Assembly (NCBI GenBank): GCA_036245805.1
Contig: BTRK01000001.1
Coordinates: 1,798,001-1,862,000, forward strand
Length of the DNA: 64,000 nt
Source of the DNA: Pristionchus mayeri
Lineage: Eukaryota; Nematoda; Chromadorea; Rhabditida; Neodiplogasteridae
Direction: 5' to 3'
Position numbers and translations under genes: made by a program. How positions within the stretch are numbered: position 1 is the first letter of the stretch; each line of letters opens with the position of its first letter. Shown piece by piece: positions 37,301 to 49,131 of this stretch. The notes under the pieces are model-generated. The model saw only the letters and a list, made by a program, of their open reading frames with translations. It did no database searches and was not told the origin of the DNA.

Positions 37301-39270
37301 GTTGACACTGGACCAATCAACATGGTGGTATACAGTGGTCACCTACTCTTTTAATCGTGACCTTTGTGGTTCATCTACTCCCTATAATGCTGCTGAAAGT
37401 GAGAGAGCGTGAGGAGTGGAGTGATCATTCATACACGGCTTCTCGATGCTCAAGTATGCATAGGAATTGCTGATAGCAAGCCAACGATGAGGAATGGCAG
37501 CTTTCAGGAGACAAACATTGAATTTCTGAGCGACACAAGGCAGCAGGGCAACTCTGCTCGCGCAAGTTTCCTTCCCAGGGACGTCCTCAGCTATTACAAG
37601 CTCTCATTGGAGCTTCCAAAGAAAAAAGCTCTCATTGGGGCTTCCAATCAGCTCCCTCTAACAGCTCACACTCCCAATCCTTTTTATGATCTCTGAGAAA
37701 CCACACATGCATATCTCGGAATTAGTCAAGCTGCGGCAGTAATATTGGATGTCGTAGGACAACTTAGACATAATTACAATTCACGAGGCAGGAAGTGTAA
37801 TCAAGTAGCTATTGGAAGGAAGGAGAGAGAGAAAACAGGAATGCTGATGAGGTTCCATTCCGACACCTCGAAGAGTAGGCAATAGTTGATTAGCGCAGAG
37901 ATGGAATTATCAGTCAGGCGAAGAAATCAATTCCCATTATGAACATGAGTCAGTTTTGGATAGGTTGCCGTCGGGTTGATTAACCGAAAGACCATGTATA
38001 CCTGCTTGAATTCTTAGGCTGTACAAGGAATGAGCTTTTTCTACGAGACACGTGCTCAAAACGGTCAACAATGCATACTCAAACATAAACCAAAAGAAGA
38101 ACGAAAAGAAGCGCGCTGGAGGCTAGGATCAACTGCAACAACCGTTTGACACTCGACTGAGATTAATTAATTTTGTTAACTCTAAAATTTCGAACACGTT
38201 GATAGTGCATTGAATAAAATTTAAGAGGCAAAGATAATTTTTAAAATGTTACTTTCTATCTGACATTTGATTCAGATGAATTCAAAGGGACCAGAGAGGA
38301 AAAGGCTGAGGAAAAACAGAGGAAAAACATGCGTATCTCAATCCATGCACATCCTTTCTGACAACATGAGTGAGATGTATCACGGAAAACATGGTAATAT
38401 GATCATTTTCCTATTATTTTGCCTTTCTAATGCGGTCAAAATAGCATTCAGAGCTGATAATATCAAGGGATAGATACAAGAAATGAAAGAAAGACGCAGA
38501 AAACCCGGTGACATTAAGAAAAATACGTCGAATCTTTGAAAAAAAACAGAAAAAACGGGGGTTCGAAATAATTCAGCTGCTTGAATTCAAATCTTTGCAA
38601 GTCCGCCTTTTCTATTAAGTCCTTGACATTTCGAGAAGTGAGCTAGAGATGTATGAACCAGCGTTTCCCTGTTTCTCAAAATTAAAAAAAATCATCCTTG
38701 AAGTATAGGAAAACGGTAAATCATGTTCTGAGATGAAGAGTAGCAAATGCGCAAGTATCAGTACGACTGGAATACCCTTCTAAGAATCTTCCTCCGTGAT
38801 GACGTTCCTAATATTACTTAAAGAGTTCCACGCAGGAGGAAGCCCTAATTCGCAGCCTTGCTCGGATAGACGTAGAAAAAAGGCAGGGGAGTCGAGAGAG
38901 ATCGTGTCGGAGATTTGATATTGAAAGATACGAGGAGATCTCCATGGTGACTTCCATTCTCGCCTTTTCTTCATTAGGCGACGGTGAGAAAATTACCGCG
39001 TCTCCGATTGAATTTGGGACTGTGGAAGGAGAAAGCAGCGCGACGGGATAATGGAGTGACCTGTGATAACACCTTGCCCTTCTCCCTCTTCGTCACTCTG
39101 TCGCGGGACTGGAATACGGTGAACTTGAGTGCCGGTTCTCAGTATTTTCTTTGCCTCAGCTGCTACATTCTAGGAGACGCTCATTACACAACGTACACAA
39201 TTTTCCAGGTGTCGCGTGAGCTAGTGGAGACTGGACTAACAAAGCAGAGCGAGACAAGCTTATGGCATAA
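34361..39270. other. Intergenic region, no supported gene
   Basis: Upstream of the KCNQ N-terminal exons and downstream of the GPCR. It is purine/pyrimidine-skewed, with many GAGAG runs and few TACNGTA words. Open frames up to 128 codons (38984-39370, +) lack a recognisable domain, splice-bounded structure or codon bias. An imperfect tandem word around AAGCTCTCATTGG-GCTTCCAA occurs at 37594-37650. Confidence 0.5.
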
Positions 39271-39276
39271 TTTATT
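39271..39276 (-). terminator. Possible polyadenylation signal of the GPCR gene
   Basis: AATAAA on the minus strand, about 360 bases past the GPCR stop. It is the first clear hexamer downstream, but the distance is long, so it is tentative. Confidence 0.35.
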
Positions 39277-39632
39277 GCTTTTTGGTCATAAATGTTTTTG
39301 CATTATTCCGATATCGATTAGTGAACTAAGTTCTTTATCGCAACCCTGTACTGGAATACTCGGCACATAATCTCACAAATATCTGGGTGTATTACATATT
39401 ATTGTTATTGGGTCCGGAATTCACACCTATGTGACAATTGATCTATTCATGATGGCTACTTCTTGGGATAGGTTCAGAGATACTCGGATTATCAGCAAAA
39501 TGCATTGGTGAAGCTATCTACAGTAATGAGAGGAATGAGAATATTTACAAGGTGGTTAGAAGAATCTGGAGAATACCCGTTCAGCGAATTTGGTACAAAA
39601 ATCGATGCATAACGATGGTATAGATCTGACTC

Positions 39633-42542
39633 TCATTGCTTTACGCTATTCGAAAATAGCGTAGCAAGTAGAAAGGAGAGATCAAGAAGTCTACCCAATA
39701 ATGAGATTTCGTGGAAAGTGAAGATCGATGAACGGTTGTTGCTTAGATAGCAACAGAAGGTGTTTTCAGGCTCCGGGACTCCGAGAATCGGTTTGTAGTC
39801 GTGCTGCAAAAACAGGTTGGATGCAGACACTTTTAGCTCGTACAATAACGCCAACTGGGAAAAGATGCACTCACAATGCCAACTTCAGTGGGGGATAGTA
39901 CTTTCCGAGGCAGGGAAAGTGGCAGGGAAGGAGCGAGAGGAAGACCTGAATCGATTGAACTTGACTCTAATAGATTCGAGTAATCCTCACCTCTCTAGAG
40001 GCTTTTCTGAATCGAGAAGACACCAGGTTGTAGAGAATCGGATTGACAATGGTTGCCAGGTAGAAGAGGAATCCTAAGAATGTCAGTTATCGATCGATCC
40101 AACGAATCGCTTACTGTACCTGATATATAGTAGAGATACTGATTGAGCGTCGTCAGCGTCGTCAGGTCGATGTAGAAGAAGGCGAGTCGTTGGAATTGGA
40201 AGGGAAGATAGCACACGAAGAAGGTGATCACCAGCGAAGCTGCAATTTGAATTATGGATTTTTTTTTAATTTTCGAAACTCACTCAGAATAAAGGTGATC
40301 CTCAGATTGCCGTCATCGCAGTTGTTACTCATAGAATCCGCCCTACTGTAGACTACAGTATGACGACGGCCCGCGATCTGCAGTCGATAAATGACTACCG
40401 TCGTCCATTTAATGGGATGTTAGATCAAGTTCAATTCATCGGCTAAATTCTTTTGATCTTTGAATATTTGAAAGATGAATACCTTGCATGCAATGAGGAA
40501 GTACATGACGATGATGATTCCGAGAGGGATGAGGAAGAAGAGGAGGGCAGAGAAGTGGAAGAGCACCTGCGATTATATCGGCCTTAGGAGTGACTTTCAG
40601 TAAAATTTCGGTCATTTTTCGTGTTTTCCAGCTAAATCATGCAATACACTACACGCTTTCATATCTTGCATTAAATTCTCCCTCCCTTTTTGTCTTTAGC
40701 AACCACCATCCCACCCTAGATTCAGTTCATTACCTTCAACTCGAAGTATTCCTGTTCGAGATTCGCATCCGTTGCCATGTGCTGGATGTTGAGCATGCAC
40801 ATCTTCGAGCTCACGATCTAAAGATATTTCAATCAATCAAACAATCTATCTTATCAGGAAGTTTACCCTCAGAAGACCATGGATACTCTTCATAGGCGTA
40901 GGATCTTTTTTTATGATCCGAACTTACAGGAGGTCCATCGCTCGTGTACGGCCAGGTCTTGATGAAGTAGTCAGCGGTGTGATGATTGGCATAGGGAACC
41001 GCGCAGAGGATGGAGAGAACCCACGCAGCGATGAGAAACCAGAGAACCTGGATATATTTCTAATGATCCTCCTGGGTAAGGTATTCGGGAAAGGGCAGAG
41101 TAATCGACATGAACGTTTCTCACATTCTTTCGGATGGGCTTCATCTTGACGAAGAGGAAGGGATGGCAGATGGCGATGTATCGTTCGATCGAGAAGAGCA
41201 GGATGGTCAGTGCGGTTACGGAGCTGAAAAAAGGAGATCAAAGATCAAACTACAAATGGAATGTCACTTCGTCGTCTCGGCCAGCAGCGCTTTCAGGTTA
41301 CAGAAGGAGTCGGGAAACGGCCAGGGATACTGAAGATGTTAATTAAGTGGCTGCCTCAGAATACACTTATTGATTTCCACTATTGATTTCCACCAGAGTA
41401 CTTTGTGTTCAACTGTCATACTGGTAATCGATAGACTACCGTACCTGATGCCAGATGAGGAATGTCTCGAAGGGAAGACCGACACAGAGAGTCACCAGGT
41501 CAGATACAGCGAGATTCAGCAAGTAGGAACTGTGAATGATTACTTTGATTATTCAAGTCATTCATTTCTGAATATTTTAAATCCCTATACATTCCATATT
41601 TCTAAATTCGGTTTGTATGAACCCTTCCATAGCTCTTCTCTCCCTTGCAAGCTTCCCTGTTACGTAGAATCGCCGATGATCGCATTAGGTTGGTCGTCAA
41701 AAGATGCGCGCGGAACTTCGTTTCCCTCTTTCTTTCACTGGCGCCCACGAGTCCGAAAATCGCGCTGATTGTTAGTGAACATGAACTGAGAATCGGGGCG
41801 CATGCCTACTGAGAATACTGCAAGGATGAGGTATTCTTAGCGTCTGTATTGAAATATAACAGGAACGGTAAAGGTGCAGCCATGTCAAGCGATTTTACAG
41901 TCGTAAACGACTACGCTATGTGGTGTAGTGCGGTGAGGCCGACTAGGACTACGTAACCCTGTTGTCCAAAGTGCTTCTTGGGAACTTTACCTTTCGCGAC
42001 CGAGATCACTATCAATTTACCGACCCCGGAGGCATTGAAATATAGAACCTTCAAAACAAGTAATGTACCTGGAGTGGGTTTTTAGCAGCGGGTGTCTCCG
42101 AATGACCAGACACGTCCCCGCGTTGCCGATCACCCCGATCAAGAGGATGGCCAAGTACGCTGCCGTGACCTGTAGATGTTTAGATTGAGATGAGTTCTTG
42201 AGCTCACTTATGAAGGGGAGAGGAAGGCGAAGGAGGAAGGGGAATATACCGATTATTGTACCTGGTAGAGCGGCTTATCGTCAAGTGCGCGCTTGCTGAG
42301 GAAGCACGTTTCCATGTAGCAGGCCTCCGCCGCATCCACGGATGAGTTCCAGATCTTGAATGTTTATTTTTATGAGGAACTTGAGTCACTCAGAGAAACA
42401 TCCTGGCTTTGCCTAAGGGGGTGGAGAGGGGGGGGGGGTGCGGAACTGAAGTTGTTTTGCACACCTTGAAACACTCGATAGATTGACACTTGCACTGCTC
42501 ATCGTAAGAAGCGAGAGCAGCACACTGCTCTAGCAGCGGCAT
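39633..42542 (-). CDS. Neuromedin-U-receptor-like class A GPCR
   Basis: Seven-transmembrane peptide receptor of the plasma membrane. Thirteen minus-strand exons join in phase to 424 residues: 42542-42465, 42354-42262, 42169-42069, 41529-41445, 41329-41268, 41223-41124, 41047-40928, 40817-40734, 40566-40483, 40377-40284, 40239-40120, 40073-39991, 39803-39633. Seen: TM1 with IGVIGN, TM2 NLAVSDL (D101), C129 and C220 for the TM3-ECL2 disulphide, ERY in place of DRY (153-155) followed by IAICHPF, TM6 CYLP (310-313) in place of CWxP, TM7 NPILY (351-355). ECL1 YPWPFPDSFCNLKALLAET and the TM7 FYL-ATIVNPILYNLVSSRFR pattern fit the NMUR/pyrokinin receptor group. The ligand is unknown. The start ATG directly follows TCGCAG. 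The last exon (56 residues, NNRSS region) is the least certain. Which of several nematode NMUR paralogues this is cannot be told. Confidence 0.87.
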
Positions 42543-45500
42543 CTGCGATTCATTAGCTAATTAGCGAATTAACTAATTAATGAAAAAATATCGTAATTGA
42601 AGATCGCGATTGAGGTCATAACGAAATAAACATTCCTATATGCGATGAGCTCTAAGGTTACAATGCACGCAGCGCCTAATGATGAATAATATTCACGAAA
42701 TTGGGGTCACGGGAATTCGACAATAGGGATGGGCATGAGATGATAGAAATGGCGGAATTATAATGGGGTAAGGAGAAACGGAACGAGATATAAAGGACAC
42801 GAAACGCGGAAAACGAAGGATGAAAGGAATGGCACTGAGATTCACGCCGCCCTCTTCAGAAATTACATTAATCGACCACTGTTCAACAACTAATTTTTCC
42901 AGCGAGAACTTGCGCTACTCAGCGTAAACAACAGGAGGTGTAGGAACTCTACAAGGCTCTCGAAACAAGATTATCGGCCCAGTTGTCTAGTGTTACAATG
43001 CCCTACATAGTTCTGACAACACTGGACCGCAACGTGCACGTATCCCCATGCTCGGGGAAAGAATCCGGAAATTCCGCCCTCCCCCGTCTTTAGCCCGTGT
43101 CTCTTTTTCAGAGCCATGTGTTATGGAAATTGAGCGCACTCGACTGAATCTGAAGGAGTTTCTCCGGAATTGAGATCTGACCCCAAAACCACGTCTCGGT
43201 TCCAGCATCACTTTTCGCGCTTGAGCAAGCAAATCGCCATAAACGATGCTGCAGAGATGCAAATGCTTCACGGACGAGTAGTCTCACTACTGTGTTTATA
43301 GGGCAAAGGAAGAAACAAACGAGGGGTTCGTGACGCAAACAGAAGACGGCCGCCTAGTCCACTGGCTAATTCACGCGCTCGTTTTCAGCACTAGTCCGAC
43401 CCCCCCCCCCTTCTAAATTGCCCTCCGAGCGAGTTTCACAGATTCCCCCTCGCACTGAACCCCCTCCTCCCACTCTTTGCGGCAGAGTCTGTTTAGTAAT
43501 GACGCCCCTGTCCCGGATTTGACTGCGCACTTGGTTGTTCCTACCGGGCGAAATTTCTCCCCGAGGGCTAGTAAGGAGAGGGTCGAAGTATCAGGATCTC
43601 CCCCGGAGCACCTCGCTTACTCTCTTACTCTAATAGCCGATAGAGTGCATTTAGGGAGGAGAGGCGGAAGAATAGGCAGGGCTGTGCTTTGAACTGCTAC
43701 TGACGAGATTTCGGAATTCACCTAGTGAGCGGGAGAGGACATAAAATGCGATGATGCGAAAAAGAACGAAGATCGAATAGCGAAGATTGCATACTGACAT
43801 TTACGAATGAAATCTGGTTAATCGAAAATGATTGCAAGTAGATTTACAGGCAGCAATGTACATGTCGACCATACTGCAGATAGGACGACTACAAAAGTCC
43901 GTGCGCGTACAGATGACTTCAAAGTGTATTTGGCGATGCGGAGAAAGGTGGCGTATACTCGGAAGTCAGCGTGCAGAACGATACGTTTGCCATTTAGGTC
44001 GGATCACAAAGTGAGTACGACCACGATTTCAACGCGCTGATGGATGTAGTCTCTTCGAGGTCTCTTCAAGGGCATGCGAAGTGGCTAGCTAAGTGGCGAG
44101 GGGACTGGCTGATATTATCAGCCATCAGAAATCGCATTAGCAGAGCGTAAATCGTAGGATATTTGGAGCAGGACAACAAGCAAAGTGATAGGGCTTTTCA
44201 GAATTAGAGAGGAGATATGATGGCAGAAATGGAGGAAGAAAGGGAGACAGATCAAACAATCTTGCTCCAGATATTAGCCAGAATTATCTGCACAAGTACT
44301 GGAGCGGAGGAGGGAAATCTACTGTGCGATAACATCGCATATAGCCCCACGCCACCACAGGAAAGCAATCAAAATCGTGTGCAGATGGTAGTTATTTTGC
44401 GTCTCTATCCACTAGTGTAGTCCGCCCAGCGTGATTTTGCTGGTCGTCGTGATGGATAATCTCGACGCCATTCAGATGCACACATCTACACCGTATGACG
44501 GGGGATGAGTGCTGAATAGGCAGAATCTAACTAGAGCTCGCTACTGACACTTCGCTCCTTTCTCCCGGAAATAAAGTCGAGCAGTAGCGTGTGACAGGAA
44601 ATTGGGATAGGTAAATCGATCTAATTGCGCGTGTCTAGAGGAGGATTCTCGTCGGTCTTCTCCCCTTTCGGGACGAAGAGAAGAAGGAGGAGAAGAAGTT
44701 GGTGGGAAAGAACGGGAAGAAGCGGGCGGTAACCTTTACTCAATAGGGACGTAGTCGGAAAAAGTCTACGCGCGCGCACGAAGATTCATCCTTTCATGCG
44801 TGAAACGGCATCTGATTGGAGAGCGAATCCACGATTTCGCTCGACGTTTCAACCTTCGATATTTGCGAGCTTTGAAGGGAGCGTAAGACGTAGCTATTCT
44901 ATGCAATCGGCGAGGATTCGCTCACCAAAATAGCCGGACCGCCTTCTCCAATGCATGTTGAAGCGGTGGAGAACCGAGATTGCAAAAAATTCATCGAAGC
45001 GATCTCCAGCATAGTCTAAGCGCGTAAGCACATCATCCACCCTCAGGAGGGGGATGATGACCGGTTGTTTTTCGCGCATTCCACGAATGCTCCACGTCTA
45101 ATATCTGCGCATGAGCAATATAACCTCGGCCGGGTTGTCCACCATTACGCCATTGCACTACTCGGAGGAGATTCTCATTAGATACTTGGAACGATGAGAC
45201 AATCGTACTTCTCCCACTAGAAGGTACGATGGAGGGAGGGAGCAATGAAGAGAGCACCCGAAAAGTGCAGACTAGGCCAACGGTCAGACGGAGTGACAAG
45301 GGCGGGGAGACCGTTACTCACATCAGGAGGGAGGTGCCTCAGGGGTGCGAACGAGAATGACGCGAAATGAGACATGGCCGAAACGAAGCAAAACAACCTC
45401 ATTCACAGACAATACTCAACACTATACAATATTCAACAAGGAGCTTGCGGTCAGCACAATGGAACGTATGAAAAAGCTCGACACTAAACGGTGTTTGGAA

Positions 45501-45560
45501 AATGGTTCCAGCGTGTCTGAATCGTAACAATCTCGAGAAGAACAAGAATGGCGAAGAAGC

Positions 45561-45654
45561 TGGCAATGGTCTAAGTCTCTTCAGTTTACACGCACTCTCG
45601 TCTCTCTGACCGGGCGAGAGAGCGTGCAAACTGAAGAGCGTCAGACCATTGCTC
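45561..45654. mobile_element. Hairpin MITE copy 3 with target duplication
   Basis: Palindrome whose arms begin GGCAATGGTCTAAGTCTCTT and end AGAGCGTCAGACCATTGCTC, clearly the same family as copy 1. The centre is CTCTCGTCTCTCTGACCGGGCG. It is flanked by identical CGAAGAAGC words at 45552-45560 and 45655-45663 (8 bp or more), again a hAT-size target duplication. Confidence 0.85.
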
Positions 45655-46587
45655 CGAAGAAGCGAGCAATTTCAAGCACCAAAGAATTCGAGGAACGATT
45701 TCCGCGATCAAAAGTACAAGTGGACAGCAGGCGCTAATTGTCACCTGAATTCGAGATCTCCTTAAATAATGAATGCCGAGGGCTTCCGGGTTCGGAAACT
45801 TCGACCTGGAGCAACTAGAGGGGAGCGTGACATCAACCTTGCAAGCGTGACAGGCGCCTCTGAGAAACGTGCGTAAGAGGATAGTGATGTCGAATGCTCG
45901 CGAAATAGCCCGGAACATGCATCAGGAAACCGCCCCGAAATGCGCCACCCTCAACAACTTTCGATTCGAAACCGCCCGAAAACATGCTTGCATTCACAGG
46001 AAGATCGTGTTTCTTCTCGAACTTGTGAGAGCGCGAGGATGTGAGGGTTTCCCCCCTACAGTCAGACTGGATAAGTGTAGCGAATTAGCATGAGCCGATT
46101 GAACCTCGTGAGTAGGACAAACTCTGCCTCTTTATTGCCTCCCCTCTCTCGTGATTCCATGTGATGATAGAGAAAGAAGAACGGAGAGAGATATGTTCTT
46201 CGGTCTGGCGACAAGTGGAGACAGATTGGGAATCAACCGAGTGTGAAAAAAGCACGACCCGGAACCAGAACATTATTCGAATTTCGGCCAATGAGCAGAG
46301 TCTACTGGATGAAAAAAATACTTGAGCTCGCAATGTAAACATGCCGAGGGTGGTTTATACGGCGATTCCAACGGGGGGAGGGGAAGTCTAAGAATGTAAT
46401 CTATGCGGCGCAGCTAGCACCAATTTTCAGTTCCTCGTTCCGTGTGTTCCTCAAAAGCAGAGCGTTGAGATTCGTATGCGATCAAGTAGGGACCTTTCTG
46501 CTCTCGAATCTCTGTCGAACCTTTCAGAGATAGAAATAGAGCAAGTCAATGAGAGCTCGAGTAAAAGATTCCGTGTGCGTGTGGGGT

Positions 46588-46636
46588 CCACTATCATCCC
46601 ACTGGGAAAATCGCTATCCCCGTGGGATGACAGTGG
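46588..46636. repeat. Imperfect palindrome
   Basis: CCACTATCATCCCAC (46588-46602) pairs with GTGGGATGACAGTGG (46622-46636) with one mismatch across a 19-base loop. Flanking GTGGGGTCC and CAGTGGGGACCCC extend the symmetry with a gap. It looks like a separate foldback element. Confidence 0.6.
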
Positions 46637-48627
46637 AAATTCACAGTGGGGACCCCGTAGGCATCTTGCTGGGAGACTTAAACCACGGCGAGTCCAACCC
46701 TATCTCAACTGAGGAGTGAGTATCAGACGAGCTTTCGTTCCCGTAGTAATCACACATTATCGCGAGATGCACACGATGAAATATTAAGGATGAAAGCTCT
46801 CGCAAATCATCCAAAAACACGAAAATAAGAAGGGATCATGATGGTATCAACGGCAGAAAAGCCAACTGCGGGGCTTCCCAGAAGCCTCTGCTGACATTTG
46901 CTAAATCGAAAACAGCGGCTAGTTCGAATCGCTCTAACTAGCACGGGATTAACGAATGCGCAGGAGAATTTGTTCATATCAAATGTGTTTATTCGTGCGC
47001 TCGAACTTGCGATTCTCATACTAGAATTAATTGAGTATTCGCGCACGAAAAATGTGACCTGACTCGGTGAGCACAGAGAATCCATTAACGCGCCGTTTCT
47101 CACTTCCCAAATTTCGCTCGAATCTCGTCGCATTGAACACACAGCACGATAACAGAAGAAAATGAGAATCGGCAGGGGGAAATGGGAAAATGTAGCCTAT
47201 TGTTGAGCGAGTTTTCCCCCGCCACGAGCCAGTTTCAATGTGTGAAAATCACGCCGTGCCTCGTCGAAATGCAAGGGGGTTTATTGGATTGCGCTTCAGC
47301 CAAGCAAGCGAGACGATGAGCGTGTGACTGGCGACGAGACCCCCGGGGCGGGCCCCAAACCAGGACCAATTTTTGACCTATCTCGAGAGCTTTTCACGCT
47401 AATCGAGCATATTATGGCAGTGGACGAACAATGGTCAGCAGCTGAGGAGATGGGAAGAGTGCGAAAGAGGCACTACAGTAAATCCAGCTGCACTCTCGAA
47501 ATTTTTTCATAACTGGTTTCGTTAGGGGATTGCGCGTGGGCGTAAGGACAGTAGTTACATGGGAAGAATGGATAAATGGTGTGTCCTATGTTACGCGAAA
47601 TGTGAAATTGGTAAGAAGGATCGCAGACGGAATTGTTTAATTCTTCGTTTGCACGTTCCGCTCCGACAAGTCGGAGGAATCAAGTAAAGGGCACGCGGTT
47701 AGACGCTAATGAAGGAGCCACTTGACGGCCGCACGGATGGAGGTTGAGAAATCGTCAGACCCTCTTCATTTCAAATACACTCTTGCTTCTCTTACGGGTG
47801 AGATAGAGGGCGAATTAACGGGCCGATATCCGCACTGATGAGAGAAACGAGAGCAAAAGTGAGTGGATGAAGTCCCGCGGCAAAAACACCAAGAACATCG
47901 TAAATGAAGAAAATATGTGAGCAGTGGAGGTGTGAGGATAATGGAAGGAGGGTAGGGTGTGATGAGAGTTGCGTCAACTAACCTTGGGAAATGATACTAC
48001 CTTCCGAGCATGTCATACGTCACGGATACAGGAATTTCAAGCAGATTTGTTTGAGAGGATACAGATATTTTAAGATTCTACGTGCAAATTATCCCGAACA
48101 CGGATTGAGGGAAAGTCTGGCCATGAATCATAGACTTATTCGGGTAAATCCATGATTCATGGCAAAGCTTCGTTAATCGAAAGAAAATACGTGCCTAAAT
48201 GCAGAAAGGCTGGAACGCATTGGAATAGCTGTACAAAGCATCAGCAAAAGTTCGCTGAAGCCCTTCAACCACGTCACATAAATATGTCACTCGAAATGAC
48301 TATGCTTTACGTCAATCAATATCAGAAGAAAAGCTGCAATAACTTCTCCATCATTCTCTGGATATGGTTATCTAGCATCCAACCTACCGTAATAATGAGA
48401 TATTGATACAATGAGCAATGTTGTGTAGTAATTAGTGGTGATGTGGAAATGAGAATCTCCCAGGCAGTTGTATGTATTTCGCATAGATGCTAACAAGCGA
48501 GCAGAGAATAAAAACGTGGAAATTTTAAAATGTAAGTGCCCAAACTAACATGAGCGTCATTGTTTTGTCAGATGCGAGTTCCAAGTTCCGAGTTCTTATT
48601 TACTAGTCCCTTTTCTACTCATTATCA

Positions 48628-48662
48628 GATAGATAGTGATGAGATAGATAGATAGATAGATA
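48628..48662. repeat. (GATA)n microsatellite
   Basis: Tandem GATA units with one GTGAT interruption. Confidence 0.9.
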
Positions 48663-49043
48663 AAGAGAAAGAGCACTCGTAGTTTGATCAGCTCCTCTAA
48701 GGTATTCAAGAAAATTGATTCACAGAAAATAACATAAAAACAACTGAATTTTAATTGAATAAATGGATAGCAGCTGGATTAGATACCGGTTTGAACAACT
48801 AAAAGGAGTAATGACTAGAAAAGTAAGATATTGATAGTTGAGAAGCCTCAAGGTAGACCATTAAAAAAAGTTTGGAGAGGTCTGAGTTTTCCTAATTTTT
48901 CTGTTGTTGTTCCCATGAATTAGAGAGTTCAAGATAACAACTACAAGAGTGCTCAGGGAAATGACTACTCATCAGACTTTCCCGGAATCATTTTTTTGAA
49001 ATCTTGAAGTTGAAACTTCTCATTATTCCCATACGTGAATGCA

Positions 49044-49049
49044 TTTATT
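49044..49049 (-). terminator. Polyadenylation signal AATAAA of the sulfotransferase gene
   Basis: AATAAA on the minus strand, 83 bases past the TGA. Confidence 0.6.
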
Positions 49050-49131
49050 GAGTACGCATTTGAAGAAGTGTATAATTATGACGATTGGACACTTCTTCGA
49101 TATTTGGCCCACCCCCACCCATAGAATCCTT

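Larger units (their letters stand above)
42543..49043. other. Long intergenic region, no supported gene
   Basis: About 6.5 kb upstream of the GPCR and downstream of the sulfotransferase. No open frame shows a family signature or splice-bounded exons. It contains MITE copy 3 at 45561-45654, a degenerate relative near 47750-47820, a palindrome at 46588-46636, C or G homopolymer runs near 42430 and 43401, a 12-base inverted repeat around ATGATTCATGGC near 48121-48163, and a GATA microsatellite. Confidence 0.5.

Noticed and set aside
38984..39370. 128-codon + open frame
   Set aside because: No domain, no splice context, and composition like the surrounding spacer.
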